Shown: positions 7,443 through 17,533, numbered from the stretch's first letter. The stretch: DNA of 64,000 nucleotides from Clostridium formicaceticum (GCF_001854185.1 NZ_CP017603.1:1860001-1924000); one strand, 5' to 3'. Made by a program: numbers and translations. The notes: generated by a model from the sequence alone, not told the origin.

Positions 7443-8778
7443 AGAAGGATAAATGCCTATACTTGGATAGATAGGCTTTTTTATTTTTTGAAATTTTAGA
7501 AAGGAGTTTAATCAATTGATCTATTTCATCGAAGGAATTATACAATCCAAAGCTTATTCGAACAACGCCAGGATGAGGCAGGGAAGGATCTTCTATGCGG
7601 TTTTTAATTTCTTCAGCGGATATGTTTAATAATCTTTGAATGTAAGGTTGCGCACAAAAACAACCATTTCTTACAGCAATAGCACCTTCTTGAGCAAGAA
7701 TAGTGGCTACCATACTATGAGACATATTATGAATATTAAAGGGAATAATGCTAACACGATCTTTGCTATTAAAGGCGTCTCCATAAAAAATAAGATCATC
7801 GATATCCTTAAGCCTACTTAAAGCGTACTCCATTAATTTTCTTTCATAAATTTCTATGTCTTCCATTCCTAACTTTTTTAAAGTTTTTATAGCAGTGACT
7901 ATAGCTAATACCCCCATCACATTAGGTGTTCCGGCTTCTTCCTTTAGGGGAGGATCATTCCACTTTATAGTATCATGTGTCACAATTTCTACTGTACCAC
8001 CTCCTGAATAATCTGGGGCACCCTTCTCAAAAAACTTCTTGGGGCCAATTAAAACTCCTGTACCAAAAGGAGCATACATTTTATGACCAGAAAAAACAAG
8101 AAAATCGATATGTTGAGAATTATCAGGAGATTTCATATTTATTGATGCATGAGGCACTAACTGCGCTCCATCTATTAGAATTTTAGCTCCATAACGATGG
8201 GCTAATTCAGCAATCTGATCTATAGGATTGATATAACCTGTTACATTAGAGGCTCCAGTCACCGCTACTAGCTTTACTTTTCCTTTATAATAGAGGAGTT
8301 TTGATTCTAAGTCCCCTAGAGATAACTTTCCTTCTTGGTCAATATCAATATAGTCTACTGTATATTTATTCCTCCAGGGCAAGTCGTTAGAATGATGCTC
8401 CATAAATGTGGATAAAATAACACCATCTTTATAAGTATCCAGCAGTCTATTGGATAGTTTATTGATAGCTTCTGTGGTATTTTTAAGAAAGATAATTGTG
8501 TCATGTTTTAAATCTGCTCCTACAAAATCAGCAATCGTGCTGCGGGCATTTTCGTAGAAGTTAGAAGAAACTTGAGATTTATAACCAGTACCACGATGTA
8601 CTGAAGCATACCAAGGTGAAAAGTTCATAATTTCCTCCAGCACAGGTAGAAAGGGAGGGGTGGTGGCGGCGTTGTCAAAATTGATAACAGTGGTGTACTT
8701 TCCGTTGGGAAGAGATATTTTTGTATCAATGCCGGCGATCAACTTTCTGGCTTCTGCAAAGGGATGTATGTAGCTCAT
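7441..8778 (-). CDS. Cysteine desulfurase-like class V aminotransferase
   Basis: It is a 445-residue PLP enzyme of the SufS/NifS fold, expected to release sulfur from cysteine as enzyme persulfide. The N-terminal NFDNAATTPPFLPV is the class V start. TGASNVTGYINPI and LIDGAQLVPH form the PLP pocket. Lys233 in FSGHKMYAPFGTG is the Schiff-base lysine. The C-terminal loop RNGCFCAQPY carries the candidate catalytic cysteine. ATG at 8778 is chosen because AGGTGGG lies 7-8 bases before it; a GTG three codons upstream overlaps that site. No sufBCD or iscU gene is adjacent, so the sulfur acceptor is unknown. Confidence 0.85.
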   Translation of the reverse strand: MSYIHPFAEARKLIAGIDTKISLPNGKYTTVINFDNAATTPPFLPVLEEIMNFSPWYASVHRGTGYKSQVSSNFYENARSTIADFVGADLKHDTIIFLKNTTEAINKLSNRLLDTYKDGVILSTFMEHHSNDLPWRNKYTVDYIDIDQEGKLSLGDLESKLLYYKGKVKLVAVTGASNVTGYINPIDQIAELAHRYGAKILIDGAQLVPHASINMKSPDNSQHIDFLVFSGHKMYAPFGTGVLIGPKKFFEKGAPDYSGGGTVEIVTHDTIKWNDPPLKEEAGTPNVMGVLAIVTAIKTLKKLGMEDIEIYERKLMEYALSRLKDIDDLIFYGDAFNSKDRVSIIPFNIHNMSHSMVATILAQEGAIAVRNGCFCAQPYIQRLLNISAEEIKNRIEDPSLPHPGVVRISFGLYNSFDEIDQLIKLLSKISKNKKAYLSKYRHLSF

Positions 8779-8898
8779 TTTTATCACCCACCTAAATAGT
8801 ATTCTTCTTAAACATTCTATGCATTAAAGGAAGAAAGGGTGATTACAGAAAATGGATTCAACAAAAACACTTTTTATTGAAAAAATATTGTAAAGAAT

Positions 8899-8927
8899 CT
8901 TGCAAAGGATATTAAGATTTTATATAA
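8899..8927 (+). promoter_or_regulatory. Promoter of pyruvate carboxylase
   Basis: TTGCAA, 17 bp, TATAAT, about 80 bases before the pyc start. Confidence 0.75.
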
Positions 8928-9010
8928 TAGTTCTAATTATTATTTATTAAGGTGGGTTAATAAATATTCAATTATTTAGTATAAAATTAGTAGAAGGAGA
9001 TGGGAATCTA

Positions 9011-12000
9011 ATGGGTGTAGAAAAGTTTAAGAGAGTATTAGTGGCAAACCGTGGCGAAATTGCTATTAGAATTTTCCGCGCTTGTCATGAACTAGGAATT
9101 CGGACAGTAGCCATTTATTCTAATGAAGATCAATGTGCTTTATTTAGAACAAAAGCCGACGAATCTTATTTAATAGGGAAAAATAAAGGGCCGGTGGAAG
9201 CCTACTTAAATATTGAAGAAATTATTAGTATCGCACTTAAAAAAGGTGTAGACGCTATCCACCCAGGATATGGATTTTTGTCAGAAAACGCCGAATTTTC
9301 TAAAAAGTGCAAAGAAGCAGGTATTGTCTTTATTGGTCCCTCTCATGAAATGATTGAACAATTAGGAGATAAAATTCAATCAAAGCTAGTAGCTAAAAAA
9401 GCGGAAGTACCAACGATTCCAGGGGTAGAAAAACCTATTGCTTCTGATGAGGAGGCGAAGGAGTTTGCTGCCTACTGTGGCTATCCGGTAATGATTAAGG
9501 CAGCAGCTGGCGGTGGCGGTAGAGGGATGAGAATTGTTACCAAGGAAGAAGAGCTGTTGGATGCTTTCCATAGCGCAAAAAGTGAAGCAAAAAAAGCTTT
9601 TGGTAATGATGATATCTTTATTGAGAAATTTCTGGAAAAACCAAAGCATATCGAAGTACAGGTGTTAGGCGATGAATATGGTAATATGGTGCATCTTTTT
9701 GAAAGAGATTGTTCTATTCAAAGACGTCATCAAAAAGTAGTTGAATTTACACCAGCGCTAACTTTAACCCTGGAACAAAGGGAAGCGATTTGCAATGATG
9801 CTTTAAAAATTGCAAAAGCAGTAAATTATAAAAGTGCTGGAACTGTGGAGTTTCTCGTAGATGTTCATGGGAATCACTATTTTATCGAGATGAACCCGAG
9901 AATTCAGGTAGAACATACTGTTACAGAAATGGTAACAGGCATTGATATTGTACAAAGTCAAATATTGATTGCCCAAGGTTATACTTTAGATTCACCAGAA
10001 GTAGGGATCGGTAGTCAGGAAATGATTAAACCAAGAGGATATTCTATACAATGTAGGGTAACCTGCGAAGATCCTGCCAATCAATTTGCCCCAGATACAG
10101 GAAGAATTGATGTGTATAGAACTGGTTCTGGTTTTGGCGTCCGTTTAGATGGTGGTAATGGGTACACAGGAGCAGAAATCAGTCCTTATTATGATAGCTT
10201 ATTGGTGAAGGTTACCTCATGGTCTAGAACCTTTGAAGATGCTGTAAGAAAATCTATCCGCTCCATCAGAGAGTTAAAGGTATCTGGGGTAAAGACCAAC
10301 GCCGACTTTTTAATCAATGTATTAAATCATGAGGCATTTTTAAAGGGAGAATGCGACACTGGATTTATTGCCAATAATCCGAAGCTTTTAGATATCAAGC
10401 CTAAGAATGATAAAGAATTAAAACTATTGAGGTATATTGGAGAAAAAGTGGTTAATGAAACAAAGGGTATTAGCAAAGAGTTTGATGTTCCAGTAGTTCC
10501 GCAGGTAGAAAGGCCTCAGGATCTAAGGGGAACAAAACAAATTCTAGATGAGCAAGGACCGGAAGGATTAGTAAAATGGATCAAACAGCAACAAAAGCTA
10601 TTGCTGACAGATACTACTATGAGGGATGCACATCAGTCTTTGATGGCAACAAGAGTAAGAACAAGAGATATGCTGAAAATAGGAAAAGCTACCTCTGTGC
10701 TAGCAAAAGATTTATTTTCTTTAGAAATGTGGGGGGGAGCTACCTATGATGTAGCCTATAGATTTTTACATGAATCTCCTTGGATACGCTTAGAAGAGCT
10801 TCGTAAACGAATCCCTAATATATTATTCCAAATGCTTTTAAGAGGAAGCAATGGGGTAGGATATAAAAACTATCCTGATAATGTAATTAGAGAATTTATC
10901 AAGGAGGCTGCTGCTACAGGTATTGATGTTTTTAGAATCTTTGATTCTTTAAACTGGTTAAAGGGAATGGAAGTAGCTATTGATGAAGTTTTAAAAACTG
11001 GCAAAGTGGCAGAGGCTTGTGTATGTTACACTGGTGACATATTAGATACCAGTAAAGACAAATACAGCCTGCAGTACTATGTAAATATGGCAAAAGAGTT
11101 AGAAAAGATGGGAGCACATATTTTAGCGATTAAGGATATGTCTGCTTTATTAAAGCCTTATGCAGCTCGAAAATTGATTAAGGCACTAAAAGATGAAATT
11201 TCTATTCCTATTCATCTTCATACCCATGATACCAGTGGTAATGGTATTGCTACTGTATTGATGGCAGCAGAAGCAGGTGTAGATATTATAGATACTGCTA
11301 TTAATAGTATGTCAGGACTTACCAGCCAGCCACCATTAAACTCTGTAGTGGCAGCACTAGAAAATACTGACAGACATACTGGCATGAACGTAGATGATCT
11401 GGAAAAAATTTCTCATTATTGGAGTGCGGTACGACCAGTTTATAGCCAATTTGAGTCTGATTTAAAATCCGGGACAGCTGAAATTTATAAATATGAAATC
11501 CCTGGCGGTCAGTATTCCAACTTAAAACCACAGGTAGAGAGCTTTGGCTTAGGTCACCGATTTGACGAAGTAAAGGAAATGTATAAAACCGTTAATGAAA
11601 TGGTAGGAGATATTGTAAAGGTAACACCTTCTTCAAAAATGGTGGGGGATTTAGCGATATTTATGGTACAAAACGATTTAACGCCTAAAAACATCTATGA
11701 AAAGGCAAAAGATATGCCTTTCCCTGATTCTGCTGTAGCCTACTTTAAGGGAATGATGGGACAGCCAGCAGGAGGTTTTCCTGAAAAACTACAGAATTTA
11801 GTACTAAAGGGAGAGGAAGCTATTACCTGTAGACCCGGAGAGCTATTACCACCAGAGGACTTTGATGCAATTGAAGCCCATCTGAAGGAAAACTATAATA
11901 TGAAGCCTAATATGAAAAATCTATTGAGTTATGCCCTATATCCTAAGGTATATGAAGACTATCTAAACTATATTTCTGAATATGGAGACTTAAGTAGGAT

Positions 12001-12451
12001 GGGTAGCGACATATTTTTCCATGGTTTAGCAGAGGGAGAAACCAGTGAAATAGAAATTGCAGAAGGAAAGGTATTAATTGTGAAGCTTCAAGATATCGGG
12101 AAACTGGATAATACAGGACACCGTTCTGTAGTCTTTGAAGTAAATGGCAATCGTAGAGAAATAAAAGTATTTGACAAAGCCAGCGGTATTACCAATAAAC
12201 AGCAACTTATTCAGATGGCAGATCCTAATAATAAGTTTGAGGTGGGTGCTAGTATTCCTGGAACAGTTCTGAAGGTACTAGTAAAAGCTGGAGAAGAGGT
12301 TAAGGAGAATCAAAGCATTATCTTAGTAGAAGCTATGAAGATGGAGACCAATATTGTTGCTCCTGTAGCAGGTATTGTAGATACCGTTTTTGTAGAAGAA
12401 TTGCAGCAGGTAAAAGCTGGAGAACTATTGGTGAGAATAAGAGAAGCATAA
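9011..12451 (+). CDS. pyc: Pyruvate carboxylase
   Basis: It makes oxaloacetate from pyruvate, bicarbonate and ATP, an anaplerotic and gluconeogenic step. The single chain of 1146 residues has the full domain order. Biotin carboxylase (1-460) has the ATP-grasp loop KAAAGGGGRGMRIV and FIEMNPRIQVEHTVTE. The carboxyltransferase domain (about 535-810) has TTMRDAHQSLMATRVRT and LHTHDTSGNG. The C-terminal biotinyl domain has VEAMKMETN with biotinylated Lys1110. An SD AGAAGGAGATG precedes the ATG. The gene is monocistronic, with its own promoter and a terminator at 12459. Catalytic motifs are intact and length is normal. Confidence 0.98.
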   Translation: MGVEKFKRVLVANRGEIAIRIFRACHELGIRTVAIYSNEDQCALFRTKADESYLIGKNKGPVEAYLNIEEIISIALKKGVDAIHPGYGFLSENAEFSKKCKEAGIVFIGPSHEMIEQLGDKIQSKLVAKKAEVPTIPGVEKPIASDEEAKEFAAYCGYPVMIKAAAGGGGRGMRIVTKEEELLDAFHSAKSEAKKAFGNDDIFIEKFLEKPKHIEVQVLGDEYGNMVHLFERDCSIQRRHQKVVEFTPALTLTLEQREAICNDALKIAKAVNYKSAGTVEFLVDVHGNHYFIEMNPRIQVEHTVTEMVTGIDIVQSQILIAQGYTLDSPEVGIGSQEMIKPRGYSIQCRVTCEDPANQFAPDTGRIDVYRTGSGFGVRLDGGNGYTGAEISPYYDSLLVKVTSWSRTFEDAVRKSIRSIRELKVSGVKTNADFLINVLNHEAFLKGECDTGFIANNPKLLDIKPKNDKELKLLRYIGEKVVNETKGISKEFDVPVVPQVERPQDLRGTKQILDEQGPEGLVKWIKQQQKLLLTDTTMRDAHQSLMATRVRTRDMLKIGKATSVLAKDLFSLEMWGGATYDVAYRFLHESPWIRLEELRKRIPNILFQMLLRGSNGVGYKNYPDNVIREFIKEAAATGIDVFRIFDSLNWLKGMEVAIDEVLKTGKVAEACVCYTGDILDTSKDKYSLQYYVNMAKELEKMGAHILAIKDMSALLKPYAARKLIKALKDEISIPIHLHTHDTSGNGIATVLMAAEAGVDIIDTAINSMSGLTSQPPLNSVVAALENTDRHTGMNVDDLEKISHYWSAVRPVYSQFESDLKSGTAEIYKYEIPGGQYSNLKPQVESFGLGHRFDEVKEMYKTVNEMVGDIVKVTPSSKMVGDLAIFMVQNDLTPKNIYEKAKDMPFPDSAVAYFKGMMGQPAGGFPEKLQNLVLKGEEAITCRPGELLPPEDFDAIEAHLKENYNMKPNMKNLLSYALYPKVYEDYLNYISEYGDLSRMGSDIFFHGLAEGETSEIEIAEGKVLIVKLQDIGKLDNTGHRSVVFEVNGNRREIKVFDKASGITNKQQLIQMADPNNKFEVGASIPGTVLKVLVKAGEEVKENQSIILVEAMKMETNIVAPVAGIVDTVFVEELQQVKAGELLVRIREA

Positions 12452-12458
12452 ACTTTAA

Positions 12459-12489
12459 AAAAATTGCCTAGGAAATAGGCAGTTTTTTT
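12459..12489 (+). terminator. pyc terminator
   Basis: Stem AAATTGCCT/AGGCAGTTT followed by a T-run. Confidence 0.85.
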
Positions 12490-12664
12490 GTGGAAAAAAC
12501 TAGAAAGGAGCAAAAAAAAATATATAGGAACCCCGTTTCAAAAAAAATTGCCAAAGCATGGATACTGTCGACATTGCTTACCTTACTTCGACAGAAGAAA
12601 TAAGATATAGTAAACAAAGTATAAGAGAAGACAAGTATAATAAGGATATGGGGTGGAGAGATAG

Positions 12665-14578
12665 GTGGCTCATGATCTGTTTAAAAAGCGCTATAATACA
12701 ATGGGTTTTAGAGGTAAAGCTGTTTTAATGTTAGTGGCATTCATACCATTGTTGATTTATTTAATTTTTAATACTATTTCTATTTCTAGGACTTTTTTGC
12801 ATATGAGAGAAAATGAAGTGAAGGAAGCATTAAGTCATGCAGAAAAGATTTTTGCGTTTAAGGGAGAAGTCTTAGCTACAGTGATAAAACCTTTTGCATC
12901 TTGTGAAACTGCCTATGAAAAAATAATAGAAGGTGATAAGCGTTGGTTTCAACAAAATTATGGGTATAACTTATATCAAAAATTTCAAGTGGATTTTGTT
13001 ATAGTATTAGATAGGGATGGACAAGTCTTTTATCAATATGATTTGTTTTTAGGAAATGATGACCCTTTAGGGCAAACAGATAAAGTGGAGAACTTTACCA
13101 CTTCTTTATTGAGTACAGATAAAAATAATACTTATGGTTTGCTTAAGCATAGAGAAGGGATATATATTGTAGCAGCGGCTCCCATTAAACCAACAGATAG
13201 TGATGTAAAAGCGAAGGATATGTTGATTATGGGAAGAAAGGTTACACCCCAGTTATTAAGATATATTGAAAAAGAGTATGGGTACAAAACCTTTGTTTCT
13301 TTTAATGACAAGATTATTACTCCTTATAACCATGCAAAAGCAGAAGAGGAGATGAGAAAAAAAGTTGAAAAATATATCAAAGGTTTTGGTTTAGGAGAAA
13401 GCAAGGTCATAGAGAATAACGAAGTGATGGCAAAAACAGTACTTAAAGATATATTCGATAAACCTATAGGAGATTTGATTTTAATCCAATCTTGGGACTT
13501 TTATTTAGCTACACTGTCTTTAGTTTATAAAAATGCTTTTAAAGTATTTGTTATATCTATCATTGCTACTATACTATTATCTACCTGGTTGAATAAATTT
13601 ACTATGAGACCATTGGAGAAGATTAGAAATAGTATTCATGAAATGAGCACGTCTCAAACGTTGAATTATATAGAAATAGAAGGACCTAATGAAATCATAG
13701 ATTTGGCTCAGGTTTTCAACACAATGGTAGAAAATATACAGAATGAAAAAAGGCTAAATGAAGATTTGCGTGAAAAATTAGAATATGATAATCTGAAGAG
13801 TGAGTTTTTGGCGAATGTTTCTCACGAACTGAGAACGCCTTTAAATGTTATTCTAGGCAGTTTACAGCTTTGGGAGCTGGAAAACAAATACAATCAAGAA
13901 CAAATTAAGAGTAACAAACATCTAAAGGTAATGAAACAAAATTGTTATAGATTATTAAGACTAGCAAATAATTTAATAGATATGACGAAAATTGACTCGG
14001 GTTTTCTAGAATTAAGACGAAATAATTATAATATTGTTGCAGTAGTAGAGGATATTACTATGTCGGTATCAGAGTATATAGAAAGCCATCAAATAGACTT
14101 GATATTTGATACGGAGATAGAAGAAAAATTTATCTTTTGCGATCCTGATAAAATTGAAAGAATTATTTTAAACCTTTTATCCAATGCTGTTAAATGCACA
14201 AAGCCTGGTGGGAAAATAGAAGTAAACTTGAAGGATCAAGGAGGAACAATTTTAGTTTTTGTTAAAGATACCGGGATAGGAATACAAGAAGAAAAACAGA
14301 AGGTTATCTTTGAAAGATTTCGGCAGGTGGAAGATCTTCTTACAAGGCAGCATGAGGGCAGTGGTCTAGGCCTAACTTTGACAAAATCTTTGGTGGAGAT
14401 GCATGAAGGGACAATTACGCTAGAAAGTAAATATGGAGAAGGAACTACATTTATTATAGAACTTCCTGCGAAGGTAGTAAGTGATAGAGAGCAAGTTATA
14501 TTTAATAAAGAGGATGGATTAGGGCCCAGTCAATTGGAAAGAATTAGCATTGAGTTTTCAGACATCTACTGTAGTTAA
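12665..14578 (+). CDS. Membrane sensor histidine kinase, CHASE4-like sensor
   Basis: It is a 637-residue sensor kinase. TM1 is about residues 16-38 (KAVLMLVAFIPLLIYLIF). An extracytoplasmic sensor domain (40-290) with VDFVIVLDRDGQVFYQYD resembles CHASE4. TM2 is about 292-311, followed by a HAMP linker (TMRPLEKIRNSI), HisKA with His387 in SHELRTP, and HATPase with N box NLLSNAVKC, DTGIGI and GSGLGL. The GTG at 12665 is chosen for the GGGTGGAG upstream; ATG at 12701 is possible but would leave less before TM1. No response regulator is adjacent, so it is an orphan kinase whose partner and ligand are unknown. All kinase boxes are intact. Confidence 0.9.
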   Translation: MAHDLFKKRYNTMGFRGKAVLMLVAFIPLLIYLIFNTISISRTFLHMRENEVKEALSHAEKIFAFKGEVLATVIKPFASCETAYEKIIEGDKRWFQQNYGYNLYQKFQVDFVIVLDRDGQVFYQYDLFLGNDDPLGQTDKVENFTTSLLSTDKNNTYGLLKHREGIYIVAAAPIKPTDSDVKAKDMLIMGRKVTPQLLRYIEKEYGYKTFVSFNDKIITPYNHAKAEEEMRKKVEKYIKGFGLGESKVIENNEVMAKTVLKDIFDKPIGDLILIQSWDFYLATLSLVYKNAFKVFVISIIATILLSTWLNKFTMRPLEKIRNSIHEMSTSQTLNYIEIEGPNEIIDLAQVFNTMVENIQNEKRLNEDLREKLEYDNLKSEFLANVSHELRTPLNVILGSLQLWELENKYNQEQIKSNKHLKVMKQNCYRLLRLANNLIDMTKIDSGFLELRRNNYNIVAVVEDITMSVSEYIESHQIDLIFDTEIEEKFIFCDPDKIERIILNLLSNAVKCTKPGGKIEVNLKDQGGTILVFVKDTGIGIQEEKQKVIFERFRQVEDLLTRQHEGSGLGLTLTKSLVEMHEGTITLESKYGEGTTFIIELPAKVVSDREQVIFNKEDGLGPSQLERISIEFSDIYCS

Positions 14579-14940
14579 AACATTTGTAATTAAAACATTA
14601 CTAGTAATAAATTCAGTTACAATTCAGTGAGGGTATAATTCCCCTGAATGAAGGCTCATTTTATTTTTGTTCTTATGAAATTGCTAGCATATATGCATTT
14701 TACTTGTTTTTAGCGTCAGATAAGTAGTGTTTTCCTTTGACAAAACATGTTATAATATCTTCATAAGCTATATGCTTATAAATTCTAGAAAAAAATAAAC
14801 TTTTTCTAAAATTTATAAAAAAAGATATTTTTATTAAGAGGAATTTAAGTAATTTTTAGAGAAATAAACAATAATAATATATAAATCGATAGTAATTTGT
14901 CAAAAGATAAAATGATGTAAGCATAAGGAGTGAGAAGCTA
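14579..14940. other. Intergenic region before the LacI-family gene
   Basis: It contains the dispersed stem-loop repeat (14609-14668), a TATAAT at 14751-14756, and two inverted repeats downstream of it: ATAAGC/GCTTAT (14763-14779) and an imperfect TAGAAAAA/TTTTTCTA pair (about 14785-14810). The first could be an operator for the regulator that follows. No gene is visible. Confidence 0.4.
14609..14668 (+). repeat. Dispersed stem-loop repeat, copy 1
   Basis: It starts AAATTCAGTTACAATTCAG, has a stem with CCCCTGAATG, and ends near GGCTCATTTTAT. The copy at 26962-27022 (minus strand) shares both flanks with a variable loop. See copy 2. Confidence 0.6.
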
Positions 14941-15930
14941 ATGAAATTTAATATAAAGGACGTAGCAAAAAAGGCAGGTGTATCTATTTCGACTGTATCA
15001 AGGGTGGTAAACAATAGTAAAGCAGTACGACCTAAAACCCGGGATAAAGTCATGAATGCAATAGAAGAATTGGGCTATAAACCAAATGCTATTGCTAGGA
15101 GTCTTAAAGTGAAAAATACTAAAACTATTGGCATTATGATTCCAGACATATCTAACCAGTTCTTTCCAGAAGTGGTTAGAGGGGTAGAAGATGTTGCTAA
15201 TATGTACGAATATAACATTTTTTTATGCAATACAGACTTAGATCAGGAAAAGGAAATACAGTACTTTGATGTTTTAGAGGAGAAGCAGGTAGACGGTATT
15301 ATTTTTATGGGGAATATTATTGCAGAAGAGTTGGGAAAGAGATTCAAAACCTGCGATATCCCTATTGTATTAATTGGTACTGACTACGAGGACATTCCTT
15401 CTGTTACCATTGATAATATACAGGCCAGTAAAGATGTAGTAAAATATTTGGTGAAAAGGGGTCATGAAAAAATTGCCATGATTACTGGTAAGGCTTATGA
15501 TTCTGGAAACGGTATGGCTAGAAAAAAAGGATATATAGAGGGATTACAACAAGCTGGCTTAGAATATGATGAGGCTTTTGTGGTTGAGGGTGGATATCGT
15601 TTCAAAAGTGGCTACGAAGGAGCAAAAAAGCTATTAAAGCTCAAAAATAGGCCTACAGCTATTTTTGTAGCCAGTGATGAAATGGCCATCGGGGCTATGC
15701 GTGCAGCTCTTGAAGAGGATATCGTGATTCCAGATGAATTAGCAATTGTAGGTTTTGATAATATTGATATGGCAGGAAAGGTATACCCTTCTTTATCTAC
15801 GATAGCACAGCCTATGTATGAGATGGGGGCTATAGGGATGAGGGTGCTAACCAAAATATTGCATGACGAGATATTAGATAACAAGAAAGTCGTGCTAAAT
15901 TATAGCTTTGTTGAAAGAGAGAGCAGCTAA
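14941..15930 (+). CDS. LacI/GalR-family transcriptional regulator
   Basis: It is a 329-residue DNA-binding regulator. The N-terminal helix-turn-helix (NIKDVAKKAGVSISTVSRVV) and hinge helix (residues 50-60, YKPNAIARSL) are followed by a periplasmic-binding-like effector domain (TKTIGIMIPDISNQFFPEVV; VGFDNIDMAGKVYPSLSTIA). This is the CcpA-like layout. SD AAGGAGTGAG lies 7 bases before the ATG. It stands alone: no sugar operon is adjacent, so it may act at distant promoters or on its own. Effector and targets cannot be told from the sequence. Confidence 0.93.
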   Translation: MKFNIKDVAKKAGVSISTVSRVVNNSKAVRPKTRDKVMNAIEELGYKPNAIARSLKVKNTKTIGIMIPDISNQFFPEVVRGVEDVANMYEYNIFLCNTDLDQEKEIQYFDVLEEKQVDGIIFMGNIIAEELGKRFKTCDIPIVLIGTDYEDIPSVTIDNIQASKDVVKYLVKRGHEKIAMITGKAYDSGNGMARKKGYIEGLQQAGLEYDEAFVVEGGYRFKSGYEGAKKLLKLKNRPTAIFVASDEMAIGAMRAALEEDIVIPDELAIVGFDNIDMAGKVYPSLSTIAQPMYEMGAIGMRVLTKILHDEILDNKKVVLNYSFVERESS

Positions 15931-16030
15931 GTTTTTTAGTAGAGTAAAAAATTCTTTTTTAAAATAAAAGAAAACTTCGAAATAAATGAAAAAATAATTA
16001 AAAATGTAGAATAAAAAAAGGTTAATTATG

Positions 16031-16059
16031 TTGACAATAATAATTAAATTAGATAGTAT
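16031..16059 (+). promoter_or_regulatory. Promoter upstream of tig and of a short transcript
   Basis: TTGACA, a 17-bp spacer and TAGTAT. Expected start is near 16066. Confidence 0.7.
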
Positions 16060-16065
16060 TAAAAT

Positions 16066-16122
16066 GGTAAGTAAATTAGTATGTTTTAAACATCCAATGA
16101 ATGATTATGGATGTTTTTTTTA
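16066..16122 (+). ncRNA. Candidate short transcript or attenuator ahead of tig
   Basis: Between the promoter at 16031-16059 and an intrinsic terminator (stem AAACATCC/GGATGTTT at about 16088-16115, then eight T) there is room for only about 55 nt. Transcripts should therefore end 120 bases before tig unless they read through. The remainder of the 15931-16243 gap is AT-rich with no gene. Confidence 0.4.
16085..16122 (+). terminator. Terminator between promoter and tig
   Basis: Stem of eight or more bp with a 12-base loop and a run of eight T. It is 155 bases after the LacI gene, so it could also serve that gene. Confidence 0.75.
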
Positions 16123-16243
16123 ACATAATAACTTTTGATTTCAACCAATTTACTTAATATTTGTTCTTAAAACTGAATAACATAATAACATAATGGTATA
16201 AATGATAATATATCCTAAAATTAAATACAGAGGAGGACCATCA

Positions 16244-17533
16244 ATGAGTTCAGAAATAATCAAAAGAGAAGATAATAAGGTAACGCTGAAGGTTGCGGTA
16301 GGTGCTGAGAAGTTTGAAGAAGGAATTAACAAAGCCTATAATAAGATGAGATCAAGATTTAATATTCCAGGTTTTAGAAAGGGAAAAGCTCCAAGAAGAA
16401 TTATTGAGCTAAATTATGGAGCTGAAGTTTTCTATGAGGAAGCTATCAATATTACTTTTCCTGAAGCCTATGATGAAGCTATAGAAGAGCATAAAATTCA
16501 TCCAGTAGATCGTCCCTCAATAGATGACATTGAAGAAATTGAAAAAGGTAAGGACGTAGTACTTACAGTAAGTGTTGAAGTGATGCCAGAGGTAGTCGTA
16601 GAAAATTATAAAGGTATAGAAGTAGAGAAAAAAGAGTATAATGTACAGGAAGAGGATCTTGAGAAAGAAATAGATGCTTTGGTTGAAAAAAATGCTAGAA
16701 TGGTTACAGTAGAAAATCGTCCTGTTAAGGAAGGTGACATGGTAATCATTGATTATAAAGGCATGATGGATGGCGTGGCTTTTGAAGGAGGAACTGCAGA
16801 AAAACAAAACCTGACAATTGGTTCTGGACAATTTATTCAAGGTTTTGAAGAACAACTTATAGGTGCAAATATAGGTGATGAGGTAGAAGTGAAGGTTACT
16901 TTTCCAGAGGAATATCACAGTAAAGAGTTGGCAGGAAAAGACGCGGTATTTGAAGTGAAAATCCATGAAATTAAAGAAAAAGAACTTCCTAAAGTAGATG
17001 ATGAGTTTGCTAAAGATGTATCTGAATTTGATACATTAGAGGAATTAAAAGCGGATACGAAGAAAAAACTAGAAGAACAAGCAAAAAATAGAACAGAGCA
17101 GGAATTGAGAAATAGTGTAGTAGAAGCTGTTGTTGAGAAAGTAGAAATTAATCTACCAGGTGCAGTTGTAGTAAGACAAGTTGCTTCTATGCTAAGAGAT
17201 TTTGAATATTCTTTAAGTTATCAAGGATTAGACCTTGAATACTACTACAATATTACAGGTACAACAGAAGAAGACTTAAAGAATCAAATGAAGGCAGATG
17301 CAGAGAAAAGAGTAAAGACACAAGTAGTACTGGACAAAATCAGTCAACTTGAAGGTATTGAGGCTACAGAAGACGAGGTAAATCAAGAAATTGAAAAGAT
17401 GGCAGAACAATACAAACAAGAAGTTGATAAAGTAAAAGAAAGATTAAGAGAAGAAGACATAGCAAGTATCAAAGATAATATCGTAGTAAGAAAAACTATC
17501 GACTTCTTAGTAGAGAATGCTAAAGTAGCATAA
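16244..17533 (+). CDS. tig: Trigger factor (ribosome-associated chaperone)
   Basis: It binds nascent chains at the ribosome exit and has prolyl isomerase activity. The protein is 429 residues. The N-terminal ribosome-binding domain has FNIPGFRKGKAPRRI with the FRxGxxP signature. An FKBP-type domain follows (about 155-240: VIIDYKGMMDGVAFEGG, FIQGFEEQLIGA). The C-terminal half is a long helical chaperone domain. ATG at 16244 is chosen for the AGAGGAGG before it; the frame stays open 14 codons further but without a site. It heads the tig-clpP-clpX cluster, the usual order in Firmicutes. Confidence 0.97.
   Translation: MSSEIIKREDNKVTLKVAVGAEKFEEGINKAYNKMRSRFNIPGFRKGKAPRRIIELNYGAEVFYEEAINITFPEAYDEAIEEHKIHPVDRPSIDDIEEIEKGKDVVLTVSVEVMPEVVVENYKGIEVEKKEYNVQEEDLEKEIDALVEKNARMVTVENRPVKEGDMVIIDYKGMMDGVAFEGGTAEKQNLTIGSGQFIQGFEEQLIGANIGDEVEVKVTFPEEYHSKELAGKDAVFEVKIHEIKEKELPKVDDEFAKDVSEFDTLEELKADTKKKLEEQAKNRTEQELRNSVVEAVVEKVEINLPGAVVVRQVASMLRDFEYSLSYQGLDLEYYYNITGTTEEDLKNQMKADAEKRVKTQVVLDKISQLEGIEATEDEVNQEIEKMAEQYKQEVDKVKERLREEDIASIKDNIVVRKTIDFLVENAKVA

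Noticed and set aside
12565-12594. CTGTCGA/TCGACAG inverted repeat before the histidine kinase as an operator
   Set aside because: Seven-bp arms with a 16-base loop, no regulator nearby and no second site; not distinguishable from chance.
14737-14756. TTGACA next to TATAAT as a promoter of the LacI-type gene
   Set aside because: The two boxes are only 8 bp apart, so they cannot form one sigma-A promoter.
16517-16966. Long open frame antisense to trigger factor
   Set aside because: Rich in Phe, Tyr and His as expected for the antisense of an acidic, Lys-rich gene; no binding site and no family motif.
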